A stretch of DNA of 64,000 bases from an uncultured Synechococcus sp. (GTDB taxonomy: Bacteria; Cyanobacteriota; Cyanobacteriia; Phormidesmidales; Phormidesmidaceae): positions 62,001 through 126,000 of the forward strand of contig CALDSK010000248.1 in the NCBI GenBank assembly GCA_937911865.1, in the 5' to 3' direction. Below the pieces are notes generated by a model, which made no database searches, was not told the DNA's origin, and was given only the letters and a program-made list of their open reading frames with translations. Both the position numbers and the translations under genes were made by a program. Below are positions 61,098 through 64,000 of the stretch, piece by piece (the first letter of the stretch is position 1; every line of letters begins with the position of its first letter).

Positions 61098-64000
61098 ATG
61101 TGCAAAATTACGGCTAGTGACACAGCTTTTGCAGTGAATAGATTTAGCCGCGTTCTAGCCTTAGCCGCTGTCTTCAGTCTTGACTTAGCAAGCACTGAGG
61201 CGATTGCTCAAGTTGTTCCCACTAGCGCAGGAACAGGCACTGCCGTTGAGGTAATCGGCGATCGCACGAATATTAGCGGAGGCCAGCTATCAGGCGATAG
61301 TACCAACTTGTTTCATCGCTTTGAGCAGTTTGATCTGACGGCCCCAGAAACGGCCAACTTTGAATCACCTGCACACGTGCAAAATATCTTCGGTAGTATC
61401 GAAAGCGCTGGAGCGTCGCTGATAGATGGAACGCTGCAAGTGAGCGGTAGCGAGGCCAACTTATATCTGATGAACCCAGCAGGTATTTTGATGGGCCCAA
61501 GCGCTCAACTCAATCTCTCCGGTGGGTTTACGGCAACTACCGCAACCAGTATTGGGTTTGCTCAAGGCCAATTTGGCCAAACCGGCAGCGACTACAGCTA
61601 CCTTACCGGAGCGCCCACTAGCTTTCACTTTGAAGCAGCAGATATCGGTCATCTCATAAATGCTGGCCAGCTACAGGTTAGTGAGGGCTCATTCATCAAT
61701 TTAATTGGCGATACCGTTGTAAATACAGGCGTGTTAAGTGCACCGGATGGCAGCATTACCGTTGCGGCCGTTCGAGGCGATCGCTGGGTGCGCATAGGCC
61801 AAGAAAATCAAATTGTCACGCTAGAAATACAGGCAAATGAGCTTTTGCCCTCAAATGTCTCAAGTGTTGAATCAGCTCAAATTGCCCCTAGCAAAATAGG
61901 AGAACTTTTAACAGGTAGCAGCCTAGCTCATGCAACAGAACTAACAACCGACGCCCAGGGAAATGTTCGTCTTGGCTCTGTAGATGTCACATCAGACCTG
62001 GAAAATCAAAGCGGCATAGTCCTAGCCAGTGGCAGCCTGACAACGGCTGGTGAGCAGGGAGGCAATATCAACGTGCTGGGCGATCGCATCTCGCTAACAG
62101 ACGTCCAAATTGATGCAACGGGTAGTAACGGTGGCGGCCTCGTTCGCATAGGAGGAGACTATCAAGGCGCAGGACGAGTTTATAACGCAGAGCAGACCTT
62201 TATAGATGACGCTTCTACAATTTCAGCCGATGCAACCGAAAATGGTGACGGTGGTCAGGTCATTGTCTGGGCAGATGACCTCACAGAGTTTTACGGCGAC
62301 CTTAGAGCGCGCGGCGGCTATCTGGGCGGAGACGGCGGTTTTGCAGAAGTTTCTGGGAAGCGATCGCTCATGATGGCAGGCAGCGCAGACCTAAGCGCAC
62401 CGCAAGGAAACTTTGGAACGCTGCTGCTGGACCCCAGTAATGTAGAAATTACAGACGGCACTTTCGTAGAGCTCGATGCCATGCAGCTATCAAGCGGCTT
62501 TATCGAAAGCTTGTTCAACTACGCTGACGTTGAAATCATAGCCACAAACGACATATACATCCATGACGTTGACGATAATGAAATCAACGTTTTACCAGAA
62601 AGAACTATCACATTCACTGCAAACTCTGATGGGGTAGATGGAGGCGCTTTTAGAATGGATAGTGATATTTCAATTATGACTGAAGGCGGCGAGGTCAACA
62701 TCACTGGAGCAGGTATCTCAGCTGGCATCATCGACACATCTACAGCAGATAGAGAAGCTGGCGGAAAGGTCAGCTTGAATAGCACAAGAGACATCAACAT
62801 CGTGAGTATTAATACGAGCAGTGACACGGATAGCAACCGTGCTGGCCCTGCAGGTAATGTTTTTCTAACGGCTACCGGTGGCGATATTAATATTGAAGAT
62901 GACCTGGAAGCACTTTCTATAACCGAGAGAAATTATGCCGATCGTGGCGGAAACATTTTTATAGAAGCCAGCGGTAATATCACAGCTCAAAACATTTCGA
63001 CGTCGTCTATCACAGAAAGAAACAATGCAGAGAATGGAGGCAACGTCACTATCTCAGCGGGCGGCAGTATCGTAATTGGTGATGTTTACACTCAATCCAT
63101 GACAGAAAGGAACAATGCGCAGGATGGAGGCAACGTCACGATCTCAGCGGGTAGCGGCATTACAACAGGCGACATTCAAACGCAATCTATCGCGGAAAGG
63201 AACAATGCGATGAATGGTGGAGTCGTCGAGCTAAATACAATAAGCGGTAGCATTACAACAGAAGAAATATCGACGACTAGCGGCAGTGTCTCGCTTACAG
63301 CGCCCGAAAAAATTATCGTTGACTTTATTGATGCGAGTGGTAACGGCAATCATCCTGAAACAACCTCTATATCAGTTGCGACAGAAGGTACTTTTGCTGC
63401 AACTGATATTATTCCAGGTACATCAAACTCTCTTTCTACGATAGGGACAACTGAGGGCAACATTTCTGTTCGATACGGCCAAAGTGAAAGCACTGCTTTT
63501 ACCGTGGGCAGTGTAACAATCAGCGGTTCGCTTGGCGATATCAGTTCACAGTCAAGCACCATTACAAGCGGCAGCTATCTCGGCGCAGAAGAAAGTGGCA
63601 ATCTCTACCTGTATGAAGAAGAAGTCGGAAACGTTGAACTAGTGCATACGAATTTACCGTTAGGAGAGACTGAACTGCCAGAAGATCCACCACTAGCAGA
63701 GCCACCAACAGAAGATCCACCGCTAGAAGAACCAGAAAATCCTGAGGAGACTGTAGCAGTTGGAGCAGTCAATGAGATTGAACAAAAAACAGAAGAAAGT
63801 AGCCCAGTGACGTCGCTACTTTCAATTGACTCAGCAACTAACAGCTTATTGTCGCTTTCGCAAAGCCTACAAAGAGCTGCCCAAGCGGAGTCCAGTCAGC
63901 AAGAAACTATATCGCTGATTGCAGGAGCCTCAAATAGCGATTCATCGGAGAGTGACAGCGACAGCGAATTTGTTATGAGCAGTGGCGCTGAGACCGCCAA
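61098..64000 (+). CDS. Filamentous-haemagglutinin-like exoprotein, 3' end outside the window
   Basis: Open frame from ATG 61098 (or GTG 61134) to the window edge, at least 967 codons without a stop. A signal-like N-terminus (RFSRVLALAAVFSL, then IAQVVP) is followed by a TPS (haemagglutinin N-terminal) domain: NLFHRFEQFDL, GSIESAGASLIDGTLQVSG, LYLMNPAGILMGP, with GVLSAPDGSITVAAVRGDRW after it. This domain marks proteins exported by two-partner secretion. Then comes a long beta-helix with Gly/Asp/Asn-rich turns and four 30-residue repeats (62916-63233), and a Pro/Glu-rich linker (about 63670-63760). Cyanobacterial relatives often end in a CHAT peptidase domain, which may lie beyond the edge. 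No TpsB transporter gene is in the window. Confidence 0.85.
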   Translation, partial: MCKITASDTAFAVNRFSRVLALAAVFSLDLASTEAIAQVVPTSAGTGTAVEVIGDRTNISGGQLSGDSTNLFHRFEQFDLTAPETANFESPAHVQNIFGSIESAGASLIDGTLQVSGSEANLYLMNPAGILMGPSAQLNLSGGFTATTATSIGFAQGQFGQTGSDYSYLTGAPTSFHFEAADIGHLINAGQLQVSEGSFINLIGDTVVNTGVLSAPDGSITVAAVRGDRWVRIGQENQIVTLEIQANELLPSNVSSVESAQIAPSKIGELLTGSSLAHATELTTDAQGNVRLGSVDVTSDLENQSGIVLASGSLTTAGEQGGNINVLGDRISLTDVQIDATGSNGGGLVRIGGDYQGAGRVYNAEQTFIDDASTISADATENGDGGQVIVWADDLTEFYGDLRARGGYLGGDGGFAEVSGKRSLMMAGSADLSAPQGNFGTLLLDPSNVEITDGTFVELDAMQLSSGFIESLFNYADVEIIATNDIYIHDVDDNEINVLPERTITFTANSDGVDGGAFRMDSDISIMTEGGEVNITGAGISAGIIDTSTADREAGGKVSLNSTRDINIVSINTSSDTDSNRAGPAGNVFLTATGGDINIEDDLEALSITERNYADRGGNIFIEASGNITAQNISTSSITERNNAENGGNVTISAGGSIVIGDVYTQSMTERNNAQDGGNVTISAGSGITTGDIQTQSIAERNNAMNGGVVELNTISGSITTEEISTTSGSVSLTAPEKIIVDFIDASGNGNHPETTSISVATEGTFAATDIIPGTSNSLSTIGTTEGNISVRYGQSESTAFTVGSVTISGSLGDISSQSSTITSGSYLGAEESGNLYLYEEEVGNVELVHTNLPLGETELPEDPPLAEPPTEDPPLEEPENPEETVAVGAVNEIEQKTEESSPVTSLLSIDSATNSLLSLSQSLQRAAQAESSQQETISLIAGASNSDSSESDSDSEFVMSSGAETA
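62916..63233 (+). repeat. 90-bp in-frame tandem repeats in the exoprotein gene
   Basis: Units begin at 62916, 63006, 63096 and 63186, exactly 90 bases apart; the fourth is partial. The protein unit is 30 residues with the core SITERNNAENGGNVTISAG. The repeats diverge more toward the first unit. The constant spacing fits turns of a beta-helix. Confidence 0.9.

Noticed and set aside
1..64000. tRNA or rRNA genes
   Set aside because: The spacers were scanned for GGTTCGAATCC-type T-arms and rRNA signatures; none was found. Structured RNAs seen are the SRP RNA, the 6S candidate and the 93-bp elements only.

Overview
This window is a stretch of cyanobacterial chromosome. The evidence is psaK (photosystem I), an HCF164/TxlA-type thylakoid thioredoxin, a Cdv3-like division protein beside coaD, a 6S-like RNA next to purK, and very many copies of the octamer GCGATCGC (the HIP1 repeat typical of cyanobacteria). 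The genus cannot be read from the sequence; the gene set and composition would fit a Leptolyngbya-like or marine Synechococcus-like lineage, but that is a guess. Most of the window is core chromosome with short gene-to-gene spacing and frequent strand switches. I see no prophage, transposase, CRISPR array, rRNA or tRNA.

Layout. 0-6 kb: a GH13 alpha-glucosidase-like enzyme, transaldolase, and a three-gene ABC importer of the nitrate/sulfonate/taurine class. 6-13 kb: a 1154-residue chimeric surface protein (PBP-like, WD40-like, membrane segment, DUF4912), a CDF metal transporter, exonuclease III, a Uma2 protein. 13-20.7 kb: a stand-alone EF-G, a peroxiredoxin-like protein, a cytoplasmic-type alpha-amylase, mnmG. 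20.9-28.7 kb: a histidine kinase, a HAD phosphatase, NurA, a hydrolysis-motif-deficient AAA+ protein, a VOC protein, a gamma-carbonic-anhydrase-like protein and a beta-lactamase-fold protein with lost catalytic residues. 28.8-38.5 kb: YicG/TRIC-type channel, TPR protein, SRP RNA, phasin-like gene, thiD, ftsZ, ftsQ, psaK, coaD, cdv3. 38.5-46 kb: ruvA, a second and more degraded AAA+ paralogue, rnc, a cell-wall amidase, pyrG, txlA. 46.5-53 kb: NIL-ferredoxin, alpha/beta hydrolase, two M16 peptidase subunits, a 6S-like RNA, purK. 53-60.6 kb: a YefM/YoeB toxin-antitoxin pair, an NrtR-like Nudix protein, tag, two small outer-membrane barrel genes with identical mature parts, a GNAT acetyltransferase, ilvA, and a cold-shock-domain protein. 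61 kb to the end: the first ~967 codons of a large filamentous-haemagglutinin-like exoprotein that leaves the window still open.

How genes work together: cell division and wall genes recur (ftsZ, ftsQ, cdv3, amidase, the beta-lactamase-fold protein); starch/sugar genes (two GH13 enzymes, transaldolase) are scattered; DNA repair functions (xth, nurA, ruvA, tag) are single genes.

The points I think deserve a second look are: (1) a 93-bp two-hairpin element present twice, on opposite strands, with compensatory changes in a stem; (2) two tandem outer-membrane genes identical over 388 bp that start near the signal-peptidase site and end at the stop codon; (3) two paralogous AAA+ proteins resembling the ATPase of contractile injection systems, both with lost catalytic motifs; (4) a serine-hydrolase-fold protein lacking its catalytic triad motifs; (5) a 40-bp perfect palindrome inside a coding region. 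All functional names rest on reading motifs by eye; no database search was run.
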